Positions 9,060-19,951 of a stretch of DNA of 64,000 nucleotides are shown here, in pieces. Position numbers and translations under genes: made by a program. The number at the start of each line of letters is the position of its first letter. Positions within the stretch are counted from its first letter, which is position 1. The notes under the pieces were generated by a model, which searched no databases, was not told the origin of the DNA, and was given only the letters and a program-made list of their open reading frames with translations. Source of the stretch: DATARH01 sp963705325 (lineage in GTDB: Bacteria > Pseudomonadota > Alphaproteobacteria > ATCC43930 > CGMCC-115725); assembly GCA_963705325.1 (NCBI GenBank), contig OY970069.1:5332001-5396000 (forward strand), given 5' to 3'.

Positions 9060-9086
9060 AAAGCACTCGTGCCTAGAGAGTGCTAA
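9060..9086 (+). promoter_or_regulatory. CIRCE operator (HrcA binding site) of groESL
   Basis: The sequence is AAAGCACTC, nine bases, GAGTGCTAA. The right half matches the CIRCE consensus exactly and the left half matches 7 of 9. It lies 87 bp before groES. CIRCE is bound by the HrcA repressor, which is released on heat stress, so groESL here is likely HrcA-controlled. hrcA itself is not in the window. Confidence 0.92.
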
Positions 9087-9172
9087 TTCTAGCTCCGAGA
9101 TATTTTTTCGGATCTGCCGTGCTTCCCTCGCGGGAAGCGATCCGTTTCGAATATTTAACCAAGGAGGTCTTC

Positions 9173-9463
9173 ATGAAATTCAGACCCTTGCACGATCGCG
9201 TGGTGATCCAGCGCGTGGATGAGGAAGAGAAGACCAAGGGCGGGATCATCATCCCCGATACCGCCAAGGAAAAACCGATGGAAGGCAAGGTTGTCGCCGT
9301 CGGGCCGGGTGCGCGCGGCGAGGATGGCAAGGTCCATCCACTCGACGTCAAGGCTGGGGACCGGGTGCTGTTCGGCAAATGGTCCGGCACCGAGGTGAAG
9401 CTCGACGGCGACGAGCTGATCATCATGAAAGAAGCCGACATCATGGGCATCATCGCGAGCTGA
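9173..9463 (+). CDS. groES: co-chaperonin GroES
   Basis: This is the 96-residue co-chaperonin that caps the GroEL chamber. It has the usual start MKFRPLHDRVVIQRV, the mobile-loop region EEKTKGGIIIPDTAKEKP and the closing DELIIMKEADIMGI. The true start is the ATG at 9173 behind a perfect AAGGAGG; the open frame extends upstream to 9080 but that part lies over the operator region. It is the first gene of the groESL operon, 13 bp before groEL, and is controlled by the CIRCE site upstream. Confidence 0.97.
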   Translation: MKFRPLHDRVVIQRVDEEEKTKGGIIIPDTAKEKPMEGKVVAVGPGARGEDGKVHPLDVKAGDRVLFGKWSGTEVKLDGDELIIMKEADIMGIIAS

Positions 9464-9476
9464 AAAGGAAAAGATC

Positions 9477-11114
<1,638 letters not shown>

Positions 11115-11270
11115 GCCGTCGCAATCTGTTGAGGCCGTCCGCTTGGGGAAACTGCAGGCGGGCGGTTTTGCCATGCCCAGTTACCGACTTAGATAACTTC
11201 AACGGCACCCGAACCGGAGAGGACCGCTTGCCACCCTACTGAACCGTCCAAAGCTGCCGAGGCGACATCG

Positions 11271-11396
11271 GCTTTGGGGCATGACCGGCCGGCTAAGACA
11301 GCAACAAGGAATGGCAGCTCAGGGATCGCAAACCGGTCGTTCGAAGCGAGGCGGGTCGACGGCAGCGCAGCGCCAATTCCGGCCATTCGGATACCG
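11271..11396. repeat. degenerate intergenic repeat, copy 2
   Basis: This is the counterpart of the repeat at 8797-8919, from ctttggggcatgaccgg to ccaattccggccattcgg, in the same orientation, on the downstream side of groEL. The rest of the stretch from 11115 to 11442 shows no gene. The open frame across it (from 11281) is the leader of the sterol-desaturase-like frame and does not look like protein. Confidence 0.55.
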
Positions 11397-11442
11397 GTCG
11401 GTTGACTATTCGAATGGATTCTTTTCGAATCCGAGGCTCGTC

Positions 11443-12141
11443 ATGACCGGCAACGCCACCGCCCGAATGCTCTTGGCCGCCGATCGAGAGGAAGTGACCG
11501 CGAATAGAAAGGCCCGTCCGGCCGGACAAATGCCCACGAGCGCCGCCCGGGCAGAAGATTGGAATGTAATGCAAGACTGGGGCATCGCACTGATTGGTGT
11601 GCCGCTTGGTTTCACCATAGGCACTTTGGGCGAATACTGGATCCACCGCGGCATGCACAAAGGCGGGGTGTTGGCGGGCGGTCATGGTGAGCACCATCGC
11701 GAAGGCTGGGGCCAGGGCGCGTTCAAGGAGTTTCGCGACTACACGCTAGGCACGGGCATTGCCCTGCTAATTGGTCTGCCGATCGATGTGTTCTTTCTCA
11801 CGGGCGGTATGCTTGCAGGCTCGGCGGCATTCGGTGGACTGCTGCACGCCTTTTTCGCCGCCTGGTGTCATCAGGCGCAGCACGAGGACCCGCGCCTTCT
11901 TCCCTGGATGGCCGCGACGCCGGTGCATTTCGTGCACCACAAGCGTCAGCAGGCGCGGCACAATTTTGGGATCTCGGTTGATTGGTGGGACCGCGTGTTC
12001 AGAACCTACAAGGTCAATTCAGACTGGCGCGGCCTTGTTCGCGTGGATCGCGCGCGGCTGCGGCCCTGGCAGATTCACTGGTTCACTCCGAATACCGACA
12101 AGCGCTCCGCAGCACGTCATCGCTTACAAGAGTGGAGCTGA
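11443..12141 (+). CDS. sterol desaturase/fatty acid hydroxylase-like membrane protein
   Basis: This protein of about 232 residues has the histidine clusters of the membrane di-iron hydroxylase superfamily: HRGMHKG, HGEHH and HFVHHKRQQARHNFG, with hydrophobic segments between the second and third cluster. Such enzymes hydroxylate or desaturate lipids using two iron ions bound by the histidines. The open frame extends up to 11281, but its first 54 codons overlap the intergenic repeat, so I prefer the ATG at 11443; an ATG at 11569 is also possible. It stands alone. The substrate cannot be told. Confidence 0.72.
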   Translation: MTGNATARMLLAADREEVTANRKARPAGQMPTSAARAEDWNVMQDWGIALIGVPLGFTIGTLGEYWIHRGMHKGGVLAGGHGEHHREGWGQGAFKEFRDYTLGTGIALLIGLPIDVFFLTGGMLAGSAAFGGLLHAFFAAWCHQAQHEDPRLLPWMAATPVHFVHHKRQQARHNFGISVDWWDRVFRTYKVNSDWRGLVRVDRARLRPWQIHWFTPNTDKRSAARHRLQEWS

Positions 12142-12505
12142 TCATCACAGAAGCGCCGCGAGTCCTGGCTGTAGCTCGACATCAAGGATGCCGAAAAAAC
12201 GGGACGATAGTGGCACTGCCGACAACGGGGTGTACCGCCAACGGCCGCAGGATGTCCGCCCGCCTCCGCCACAAGCATGGCAGCGCATAGCTGCCGATGG
12301 CGATCCAACCAGATCCGGGTAAAACTGCGAAAAAAGCGCCGCCATCACCGCTTTCAGTCCCTTCTACCGGGAATTTCTTTGCGTTGTTCAAACTAGCTGC
12401 GCCACCAATGTGAGCTGCGCCATAATCGTTCGAGCAACTAACGCTCAGTTTGCGAGTCTGGCGGATGTCATCTTCGTGTGAGGGCATTGATGACCGAAAT
12501 TGAGG
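12142..12505. other. 364-bp intergenic stretch
   Basis: This lies between the sterol-desaturase-like gene and the methyltransferase gene. Short overlapping open frames occur in several frames and none has family features. I see no RNA gene or repeat here. Confidence 0.5.
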
Positions 12506-13129
12506 ATGTCCGGTGGGCGGAAATCGAAATCCTGGTACGCGGGGAAATTGTTCTCGTCCGACTGGACGTCGGGGAATTTTCCGATCTGGGTGACGCTGTT
12601 ACGGCGCTATTGCGACTTGGCGCCGCGAATTCTCGAAATCGGTTCTTGGGAAGGCCGGTCCGCGCTCTTCTTTCTCAACTTTCTGCCCCACTCGCGGCTC
12701 GTCTGTGTCGACCCATTCGTCCGCGCCGGGTCCGCCGCTTCCATGGCCGAGTTTGGTGTTAACAGCGAGGACTTCGATCCCAACTACGAAGCCCGCTTCG
12801 ACGCGAACCTCGCCGCTTTCCAGGAGCGTATCGAAAAAATGAGAACAACCTCGCTTGAGGCTTTGGGTGAGCTCGGCGTCGAGGGGCGCCGCTTCGACAT
12901 CGCGTATATCGACGGCAGCCATGACACGGCTGATGTTTATCGGGATGCGGTACTGACCTGGCCAATGATCGTGCGGGGTGGGCTCGTCATCTTTGATGAC
13001 TACCGTTGGGAATATCAACGCGGCACCCTGGAACACCCCAAGCTCGGCATCGACAAGTTTCTGCGCGCATTCGAAGGCGACTACAGCGTCGTCCACGACG
13101 CTTATCAGCTCGCGATCACAAGGTTGTAG
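12506..13129 (+). CDS. class I SAM-dependent methyltransferase
   Basis: This protein of about 207 residues has a Rossmann methyltransferase fold. Motif I, ILEIGSWEGRSALFF, lies near residues 42-56, followed by LVCVDPF, then FDIAYIDGSHDTADVYRDA and GGLVIFDDYRWE. The pattern fits the Methyltransf_24 group often found in polysaccharide or lipid loci. Start choice is uncertain: a TTG at 12500 and the ATG at 12506 are in frame and neither has a strong ribosome site. It runs toward the convergent ABC exporter genes, which suggests a role in modifying an exported glycan; this is inference from position. Confidence 0.78.
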   Translation: MSGGRKSKSWYAGKLFSSDWTSGNFPIWVTLLRRYCDLAPRILEIGSWEGRSALFFLNFLPHSRLVCVDPFVRAGSAASMAEFGVNSEDFDPNYEARFDANLAAFQERIEKMRTTSLEALGELGVEGRRFDIAYIDGSHDTADVYRDAVLTWPMIVRGGLVIFDDYRWEYQRGTLEHPKLGIDKFLRAFEGDYSVVHDAYQLAITRL

Positions 13130-13154
13130 TCGCCGCCGGATCACGCGGCGGTGG

Positions 13155-13949
13155 TCATCCGCCGCTCGCCGTTGCTTGTTCGAGTTCGATGCAAAAGCGC
13201 GCCCCATCATCTTCTTCGGTTGCGGCGGCTTCCTCGTAGGCTCGCACGACCTCGGCCGTATCTCCGTTGGCCCGAATGCGGCCGTCGTCGATCCAAAGCG
13301 CGCGGTCGCACATCTCCCTGAGCTGCCCCATCTCGTGCGTGACAAGGATCAACGTGCCGTGGCGGCGAAAGGCTTCCATGAAATCGAGGCATCGCCGGCG
13401 GAAAGCCGCGTCGCCAACCGCGAGAGCCTCATCGACAATCAGGATGTCGGCGTCGGCGTGTGCGCAAATCGTGAAGGCAAGCCTGGTCCGCATGCCGGAG
13501 GAATAAAGCCGCACGGGTTGATCAATGAACTGTCCGATGGCGGCAAATTCGGCGATCGAAGGAATTCGTTTAATGATTTCGGATCGTTGTAAGCCGAGTA
13601 CCGCGGCTCCGAGCAACGCGTTTTTGCGGCCGGTTAGCTCCAGATCGAACGCGGCGCCGAGCGCCAAGATTGGTGCGACCCTGCCGCTCACGTACAGCTG
13701 GCCGTGGGTGGGTTGCGTGATTCCGCAGAGCAAGCGTAGCAACGTCGTTTTTCCGGCGCCGTTGCGTCCAACAATTCCAACCGCCTCGCCGCGTTTGATT
13801 TCGAGGTCGATGTCGCGGAGCACCCAATACTCTTGGTAGAACCGCCGAAAACTGCCGAACAACATCTGCTTGATCTGGTCGGTGCGGTGCGCATAGAGCT
13901 GGAAAACCTTGCTCAGGCCGACGCAGCAAATCGCGACGTCAGATTGCAT
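13155..13949 (-). CDS. polysaccharide ABC exporter ATP-binding protein (KpsT/Wzt-like)
   Basis: This is a cytoplasmic ATPase of about 264 residues for a capsule, O-antigen or teichoic-acid type exporter. It has Walker A GRNGAGKTTLLR near residues 60-71, the signature YSSGMRTRLAF, Walker B ILIVDEALAVGD and the switch histidine in LVTHE. The open frame extends to 14096, but the ATG at 13949 fits the family and overlaps the permease stop by 11 bp, which indicates coupling. It lacks the long C-terminal carbohydrate-binding domain of Wzt, so it is closer to KpsT. It pairs with the permease just upstream. Confidence 0.88.
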   Translation of the reverse strand: MQSDVAICCVGLSKVFQLYAHRTDQIKQMLFGSFRRFYQEYWVLRDIDLEIKRGEAVGIVGRNGAGKTTLLRLLCGITQPTHGQLYVSGRVAPILALGAAFDLELTGRKNALLGAAVLGLQRSEIIKRIPSIAEFAAIGQFIDQPVRLYSSGMRTRLAFTICAHADADILIVDEALAVGDAAFRRRCLDFMEAFRRHGTLILVTHEMGQLREMCDRALWIDDGRIRANGDTAEVVRAYEEAAATEEDDGARFCIELEQATASGG

Positions 13950-14811
13950 CGAGCGCGATGCCCTTGTACCGGTCGAAAACGGTATAACCGGCGCGGAAAA
14001 CAGCGAGGGCGACGGCGCAAAAAAGCGCGTAGACGAGAAGCGGAAACCGCGTCTCGCCAAGGACCGCGGCGCGTACCATCTCAATCGTCGCGCCAATCGG
14101 GTTGAGATAGGCCGCCGTTTGCAAAACCGTCGGCATGTCGGCCACGGTGTAGAACACGGGGGTGGCGGCCATCGTCAATGGGATAAATGTCGTCATCAGA
14201 TACGAAATATCCCGTGTGAAGGCGCCGATCGCCGCCAGAAACCACACCACCCCAAGCAGAAAGAGACCCAGCGGCACGATAATCAGAGGCAGCAGCAGGA
14301 GGGAAAGCCGCGGCGTCCCGCCGAACGCCAACTGAAAGACCAGCAAGACGCAAAGACTGACGCCGGCGAAGGTGAAGGCCCTGAACAAAGCGATCCAGGC
14401 AAGAATCTCACTCGGGAAGATCGACGATTTCAGAAACCACGCGTGCTCGTGGAGGAGCACCGGCGCCCGGCAGCATAGCTCGGCGAAGACGCCGAAAACG
14501 ATCAATCCGGCGAAGACTGAGAGCGCATAATGCGCCGTACCGGCTTGAGCGGACGCGACTGGCAATTTCACTGCCGTCGTGAACATCACCAGATAGACCG
14601 CCAGCGTGATCAAAGGGCCAGCGATGGCCCATAACCAGCCGAGCACCGAACCGCTGAACCGGTCCTCAAGCTCCCGCCGCAATACCGCCGCGATCAATTC
14701 GCGGTACCGCCACGCCACGGTTACCGGCCGCGCCATCATCACGAGCTGGTGCGCGATCGCACCGCCACGGGTTTTGATGCCGTCAGACCACGGGTCGGCT
14801 GAGCTGGCCAT
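13939..14811 (-). CDS. polysaccharide ABC exporter permease (KpsM/ABC-2 type)
   Basis: This 290-residue membrane protein has six predicted helices. The amphipathic N-terminal part ELIAAVLRRELEDRFSGSVL followed by GWLWAIAGPLITLAVYLVMF is typical of ABC-2 exporters for polysaccharide or polyol phosphate. The C-terminal loop AAYLNPIGATIEMVRAAVL also fits. It is transcribed first, with the ATPase gene overlapping its end. It lies next to glycosyltransferase and methyltransferase genes, so it probably exports a surface glycan. About 220 bp separate it from the divergent LptF/LptG-like gene. Confidence 0.88.
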   Translation of the reverse strand: MASSADPWSDGIKTRGGAIAHQLVMMARPVTVAWRYRELIAAVLRRELEDRFSGSVLGWLWAIAGPLITLAVYLVMFTTAVKLPVASAQAGTAHYALSVFAGLIVFGVFAELCCRAPVLLHEHAWFLKSSIFPSEILAWIALFRAFTFAGVSLCVLLVFQLAFGGTPRLSLLLLPLIIVPLGLFLLGVVWFLAAIGAFTRDISYLMTTFIPLTMAATPVFYTVADMPTVLQTAAYLNPIGATIEMVRAAVLGETRFPLLVYALFCAVALAVFRAGYTVFDRYKGIALDAI

Positions 14812-15032
14812 ATGGATTTAGTCTCGCCCCTGTGACTGAGATCGAAGCGCTATGGCGTCGCGCGCGGCGATCGTCTCGCAACGCTATCATAAGAGGAGTC
14901 GCGCCGAATAGCGGGGGCTGGATTGCCGGCATCGACGTCGAGTGATCTCGCGCAAATCGATGTCGCCACTACCACAAACCCGCCAAAAGCGATAGGCTAC
15001 CACATGTCAGCGCTGACTTGCCGGGATCAACT

Positions 15033-16178
15033 TTGACGACACTGAACCGGCATATGCTCGCGCGGCTGGCCGCGATCATCGCGGCCGTGATGGCGATCAT
15101 TACAATCGAGCAATTGCTGCAACATTCCGGCCCGCTCTACCCGCTGGTGGCGTCCGGCGAGTTTCCCTATACCCAACTCCTGGTGCTTTGGATTAATCTT
15201 CTTCCACTCATCTTTTATCATTCAACGCCCGAGATCGTTTCACTGGCGCTTACCTATCAGTATTTCCGATGGTCGGAAAATAACGAGATCGTAATTCTGA
15301 GAAACGCGGGGTTGAGTGGGCTGCAGATTGCTCGGCCCGGCATCATCGTCAGCGGATTGTTTGCGCTGCTGTGTGCGGTCAACTCCCTGTATCTCATGCC
15401 GCCGGCGTGGTCGCGGGTCGAGGACATCCGCGCCGCGGCGGCCAACATCTTCGACCCCGACCTTCTCCAGCCGGGTAATCAGCAGGAGATCCTCCCGGGC
15501 TTGACTATCGAATTCGCGGGCCGGCAAGCCGATGGGGATTTAAAGGACGTCTTATTGTTCGACACCCGGGGTGGGGTCGGGTTTCGCCTCATCTGGGCGC
15601 AAACCGGTCGGCTTATCCCGATCGCCGGTGCCCTGACGCTGCAACTCGACAACGGCACCTATCATGTCCCAGACGCCGACAAGTTGACGTCGATGCAGTT
15701 TGACGACATGTCGATCCCGGTGACCATGGGCGTTTCCTTGGGACAGAAAAATCGAGAGAAGGGTTACTATGAGCGAGGCGTCGTCGAGCTGCTAGACCCT
15801 CCCGATTCAGTTCGCGGAGATCGGCCGCTCCTCGGTCAGTGGTTGGCTGAAGGTCACTACCAAATCGTCGCGCCACTGCAATGCCTCGGTAATGGCATAC
15901 TGGTTTTGGGCCTGATGATCCCGGGCTATTACGGCCGCTCGGCGCGGCTTCGTCGGACGTTGCTCGCCGCCCTCAGCGCGGTGGCGACCGCAGTCCTGCC
16001 CATCTTGCTCATGCCGATGAGCGCCAATCATATTGAGTTCCTGCCGTCGCTTTATTTGCTAGCGGTGCTGCCCGCTGCCGCCGGGGCAGAGCTGCTAATC
16101 TTTGGGGATAGGACGCGCCGCAAGCAGCGAGCCGCCGGCCGATGGGCCGAAGGACTGCTGACGGAGAGACCCGCTTGA
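15033..16178 (+). CDS. LptF/LptG family permease
   Basis: This membrane protein of about 381 residues is of the YjgP/YjgQ family. It has N-terminal helices (about 10-30 and 45-70), the cytoplasmic coupling segment RWSENNEIVILRNAGLSG near 80-97, a periplasmic beta-jellyroll-like middle, and three C-terminal helices. LptF and LptG form the inner-membrane part of the LPS transporter and usually come as a pair; here only one is present, near glycan-export genes. Start codons TTG at 15018 or 15033 and ATG at 15054 are all in frame; I prefer 15033 because GGGA precedes it. A specialised homologue is possible. Confidence 0.75.
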   Translation: MTTLNRHMLARLAAIIAAVMAIITIEQLLQHSGPLYPLVASGEFPYTQLLVLWINLLPLIFYHSTPEIVSLALTYQYFRWSENNEIVILRNAGLSGLQIARPGIIVSGLFALLCAVNSLYLMPPAWSRVEDIRAAAANIFDPDLLQPGNQQEILPGLTIEFAGRQADGDLKDVLLFDTRGGVGFRLIWAQTGRLIPIAGALTLQLDNGTYHVPDADKLTSMQFDDMSIPVTMGVSLGQKNREKGYYERGVVELLDPPDSVRGDRPLLGQWLAEGHYQIVAPLQCLGNGILVLGLMIPGYYGRSARLRRTLLAALSAVATAVLPILLMPMSANHIEFLPSLYLLAVLPAAAGAELLIFGDRTRRKQRAAGRWAEGLLTERPA

Positions 16179-16334
16179 CGGGCCGCGTGCGTTCAGACTT
16201 GGTCACCAGGTTAGGCGCTCCGCCAGCGTTTGAGGCCTCCTTGCCAGGCGCGATCAAAGGCCTCGATAATCACGCAACGGAGAAGGGACGCACTATTTGC
16301 ACGCTTTTGCCGGCCCGGCTTCGGTGATCTCGCC

Positions 16335-17489
16335 ATGACGCGGGCACATCCCCGGCCGGATAGACTGACAGCAATCGATCTGCCTCTACCGGGTAGTACG
16401 CGGCCCGTGCCGATGGACGACCCATGGTCTCGCGGCGTCCTGCTTCTGCCGCGGGTATCGGTGATCGTCAGCTGTTACAACTATGCGAAATACGTCGAGG
16501 CGGCGCTGGATTCGGTCGCCGGGCAAAGTTACCGGAATTTCGAGTGTGTGGTCGTCGACGACGCCTCGACCGACAATTCGGTCGAAGTCATCGAGGACTG
16601 GCTCGCGCGCATTGCGGATAGTCGCTTCCGGCTGGTTGCCAAGCCGTCGAATGGGGGTCAACTGTCGGCGCTCGCCGACGGTCTGGCCGTCACCGACGGC
16701 GAGTTCGTGGCGATGCTCGATGCCGACGATCTTTGGCTGCCGGAGTTTCTGAGCCGCCACGTGCAGGTGCATCTGAATTCGCTTGCGGCGTTTCCGGCGT
16801 CGTGCTGCGACCTCATCCAGATCGATCAAGATGGCCATGTCGTTGCCGGGAATACATGGTGGCAACGCGACCTTCGTGAGACCGACCGACGAAACCGGCA
16901 CCCGCTGACCGCGACTGCTTTGCCGCGACTGGATTTGCACGCGGCGGTATGGACGGCGGAACGGGGGGACGCGGAGATCCTCACTCCCGATCTATTCAAG
17001 TGGCACTGGTCGGTGACGTCGGGGATGATGTTCCGCCGGTCGATGCTAGACCTGCTGATGCTCGAGGACCCGGGGCGGGTGCCGATCTGCGCCGATCATT
17101 ACCTAATGAGCCTGGCGCACGGTTTCTCCGGCTCACTGGTGCTTGGGGAGCTGCTCGGCGCCTATCGTCGCCACGGCCGCAACTCGTTTTCGACGCTCCC
17201 GGTGCTTGGTAGCTGGGCCGCGTTGGCGCCGGGTAACGGGCAAGGCGTAACCGACCGGAATTTCACGGTGATGCTCGATCACGTCCTCAATCGCTACGAG
17301 AGCTTCAGGTCTATTTTTGGCGAGCAACCGGTGCACGATTTTCTCGGCAAGATGAGCGAGTACCTGATCGCCAAGGACTTGCCGTTCGACACCGCCCGTG
17401 TCGCCGCGCGGCTCAGAAAGGCCGAGAATGCCGGCGGACCGCCCTCCATTCGCCGCGTGTGGAGGCGCTGGAGCCGGAAACGGCGATGA
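16335..17489 (+). CDS. glycosyltransferase family 2 (first of tandem pair)
   Basis: This inverting GT-A glycosyltransferase of about 384 residues uses a nucleotide-sugar. The N-terminal domain has RVSVIVSCYNYAKYVEAALD, VVVDDASTDNS and the DXD-like motif MLDADDLWLPEF. The C-terminal part has the conserved YRRHGRNSFSTLPVLGSW. The open frame reaches back to 16230 but the ATG at 16335 is the likely start. Its stop overlaps the start of the next gene as ATGA. The two encoded proteins are paralogues that share an almost identical DNA block across their N-terminal halves. A role in building a surface glycan is inferred from the nearby exporter. Confidence 0.85.
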   Translation: MTRAHPRPDRLTAIDLPLPGSTRPVPMDDPWSRGVLLLPRVSVIVSCYNYAKYVEAALDSVAGQSYRNFECVVVDDASTDNSVEVIEDWLARIADSRFRLVAKPSNGGQLSALADGLAVTDGEFVAMLDADDLWLPEFLSRHVQVHLNSLAAFPASCCDLIQIDQDGHVVAGNTWWQRDLRETDRRNRHPLTATALPRLDLHAAVWTAERGDAEILTPDLFKWHWSVTSGMMFRRSMLDLLMLEDPGRVPICADHYLMSLAHGFSGSLVLGELLGAYRRHGRNSFSTLPVLGSWAALAPGNGQGVTDRNFTVMLDHVLNRYESFRSIFGEQPVHDFLGKMSEYLIAKDLPFDTARVAARLRKAENAGGPPSIRRVWRRWSRKRR

Positions 17490-18595
17490 ACGAACAGCGT
17501 ACCAAGCCGGCCGCCGCGGTGGACGATCCATGGTCTCGCGGCGTCTTGCTGCTGCCGCGGGTATCGGTGATCCTCAGCTGTTACAACTATGCGAAATACG
17601 TCGAGGCGGCGCTGGATTCAATCGCCGGGCAAAGTTACCGGAATTTCGAGTGTGTGGTCGTCGACGACGCCTCGACCGATAATTCGGTCGAAGTCATCGA
17701 GGGCTGGCTTGCCCGCAGAGTCGATCCGCGCTTCCGGCTGGTTGCCAAGCCAACGAACGAGGGCCAGCTGTCGGCGCTGGCCGACGGTCTGGCCGTCACC
17801 GACGGCGAGTTCGTGGCGATGCTCGATGCCGACGATCTTTGGCTGCCGGAGTTTCTGAGCCGCCACGTGCAGGTGCATCTGAATTCGCTTGCGGCGTTTC
17901 CGGCGTCGTGCTGCGACCTCATCCAGATCGATCAAGATGGCCATGTCGTTGCCGGGAATACATGGTGGCGGCGCCATCTCGGAAAGAGCGACAGGCACCG
18001 CAGAACCTCCGTCACCGCAGCGGACATGCCGCGATTGGGCTCGCACGGCGCGGTCTGGCCGGCAGTGGAACCGGGTGAGGTGAAGATTCTCGCCCCCGAT
18101 CTCTTCAGGTGGCACTGGTCGGTGACCTCGGGGATGATGTTTCGCCGGTCGATGGTGGACCTGATCATGCCTCAGGACCCGGGGCGGGTGCCGATATGCG
18201 CCGATCAATACCTGATGACCCTGGCGCACTACTTCTCGGGTTCGCTGGTACTGCCCGAGACGTTGGCCGCCTATCGCCGCCACGGTCGCAACTCGTTTTC
18301 GACGCTGCCGGTGCTGGGCAGTTGGGGCGCGCTCACGCCGGGCAACGGACAGGCGATTACCGACCGGAATTTTACGGTAATGCTCGATCATGTCCACAGT
18401 CGCTACGAGACTCTCGCGTCGATCTTCGGGGGCCGGCAAGTGAGAAAATTCAGCCACAGGGTGAAATGCTTCCTGGCAGTGGAAGCAATGAGGGCCGCTG
18501 TAGCGCGCGCCATCGCGTGGCTGAGGACTGCCGGACGTACCCCCGAACCGGAGCTTCTCCACGGGGCACCCCGGCGCGCTCAGTTAAGGGATTGA
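17486..18595 (+). CDS. glycosyltransferase family 2 (second of tandem pair)
   Basis: This 369-residue GT2 enzyme is paralogous to the preceding one, with VILSCYNYAKYVEAALD, VVVDDASTDNS and MLDADDLWLPEF. The ATG at 17486 overlaps the previous stop (ATGA), so the genes are translationally coupled. Bases 17529-17967 are nearly identical to 16423-16861, including a stretch of about 180 bp with no visible difference, while the C-terminal thirds have diverged clearly. That patchwork points to gene conversion after an older duplication. The 219 bp after this gene hold a weak 65-codon frame that I do not call. Confidence 0.85.
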   Translation: MNEQRTKPAAAVDDPWSRGVLLLPRVSVILSCYNYAKYVEAALDSIAGQSYRNFECVVVDDASTDNSVEVIEGWLARRVDPRFRLVAKPTNEGQLSALADGLAVTDGEFVAMLDADDLWLPEFLSRHVQVHLNSLAAFPASCCDLIQIDQDGHVVAGNTWWRRHLGKSDRHRRTSVTAADMPRLGSHGAVWPAVEPGEVKILAPDLFRWHWSVTSGMMFRRSMVDLIMPQDPGRVPICADQYLMTLAHYFSGSLVLPETLAAYRRHGRNSFSTLPVLGSWGALTPGNGQAITDRNFTVMLDHVHSRYETLASIFGGRQVRKFSHRVKCFLAVEAMRAAVARAIAWLRTAGRTPEPELLHGAPRRAQLRD

Positions 18596-18814
18596 GCGAC
18601 AATGACTGAGCTCCTGACCACGCTGGTATCCGTCCACGAGCTGCCACGAGTTCTGGCCTGCGGCTGCCGCGGCTGCACGAAATGGCGCGCGACTTCCACA
18701 ACGGCCATTTGGCTCATCGGTCGCCTGGCGACGCTGTGGCAGTTTGTCTGCGGTTCGCGGAACTCGGCCCGCGGCAGGCTCATTTTGCCGGCGTCCTAAC
18801 CTCCGCCGGACCGA

Positions 18815-19951
18815 TTATTGAGGCGCGCCGCGAGGTATCTTGATATCTGCGCCGCCCCATTGCACTGACCGGTCGAGCCAGACGCGCAGCCACAGAACCG
18901 GCAAGATCAGATCCCAGCACATCCCCGCAATCGGCGAGCGCCATGACCAGCCCCAGCCCTTGCAGATCAGCAATATCGCGTCGAGCCCCCGCCAAACGAC
19001 GAGCGTCGCCGCAGCCAGGAACCACCAGGGCGCCGGAAGAACCGATGCACCCAGGCTGCCGGCAAGGGCGGTGAGAGTGCAGCCGCCTAAAGGCTCGAGG
19101 TAAAAGGCGAACGGGGCCTCCATGCGCCGGATCATCATCCAACGCCGCTGCCGGTCCCAAACGTCGCGCAGGCGTCGGCGACCGATCGTTTGGCGAACGT
19201 GACGTGCCGTGAACTGCGTGCGAAGTCCAAGCTGAGCCAACCCCTTGCCCAAGGCATTGTCGTCGCCAAAGGTATTGGCGAGCGGCGAAGTGCCCCCAGC
19301 GCGATAATAGTCTTGCCGTCGGAACAGCATGACCTTGCCCATGCAGTTGCTCCACCCGGCAATCGAGGAGGCAAGGAGCGGTGGCGGCGCGTACGCATTC
19401 ATCACCTGACACTCGATCTCGGCCGCGAAGCCCTGCGGACAGACGCCGATTGGTATCGAGCACACCAAGCCAACGTCAGGAGTGAGGTTTTGCACGAGGT
19501 CGGCGAGTTGGTCCCGTGCGAGCCAAATGTTTGAATCTTTGATCAGTACAAGCGCGTGGCGCGCGTGGTCGATCGCCGGGGCAACGTTACTGACCTTCGG
19601 GTTGAGCGTGAAAACCGGGTTTCCGGTGAGGAACCGGGTTTCGATCTGTGGGAATTGGCCCGCGACCAGCCGCTGAGCATCGATCATCGGAGACGCTTGC
19701 TCGCCGGCCGACACCAATACTTCAATTGCCGGGTAAGCCTGCGTAAACACGGAAGTCAAATTGGCGGTAGCATCCGGTTCGAGCTGTTTGACTGGAAGGA
19801 CCACGGACACCGGGGGCTGCTTCTGGCCCAACTTATGGGAGCGCCGCAAATGTGGGTGAACAAAAACGCAGACGACCATGACGAGGCGCGCGGTCAAGGA
19901 GACGCCCCAGTAGACTAGGCCCAACCCCTCGACGCCAACCAGTAACTCCAC
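18815..19951 (-). CDS. ceramide glucosyltransferase-like GT21 membrane glycosyltransferase
   Basis: This membrane-associated glycosyltransferase of about 378 residues has the GT21 layout: an N-terminal helix, PPVSVVLPVKQLEPD, VLIKDSNIW (the D2-like motif), FGDDNALGKGLAQLG (D3-like) and the terminal (Q/R)xxRW signature DRQRRWMMIRR. Two C-terminal hydrophobic segments follow. GT21 members make glucosylceramide or related glycolipids, including bacterial hopanoid or sphingolipid glycosides. The open frame reaches 20263, but its first 104 codons are low-quality sequence, so I prefer the GTG at 19951 preceded by AGGAACG. It is transcribed toward the GT2 pair. Confidence 0.75.
   Translation of the reverse strand: MELLVGVEGLGLVYWGVSLTARLVMVVCVFVHPHLRRSHKLGQKQPPVSVVLPVKQLEPDATANLTSVFTQAYPAIEVLVSAGEQASPMIDAQRLVAGQFPQIETRFLTGNPVFTLNPKVSNVAPAIDHARHALVLIKDSNIWLARDQLADLVQNLTPDVGLVCSIPIGVCPQGFAAEIECQVMNAYAPPPLLASSIAGWSNCMGKVMLFRRQDYYRAGGTSPLANTFGDDNALGKGLAQLGLRTQFTARHVRQTIGRRRLRDVWDRQRRWMMIRRMEAPFAFYLEPLGGCTLTALAGSLGASVLPAPWWFLAAATLVVWRGLDAILLICKGWGWSWRSPIAGMCWDLILPVLWLRVWLDRSVQWGGADIKIPRGAPQ

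Noticed and set aside
18602..18799. 65-codon frame after the second GT2 gene
   Set aside because: It has two cysteine-containing spots (CGCRGC, VCGSR) loosely like a zinc ribbon, but no ribosome site and an equal frame on the other strand; too weak to call.
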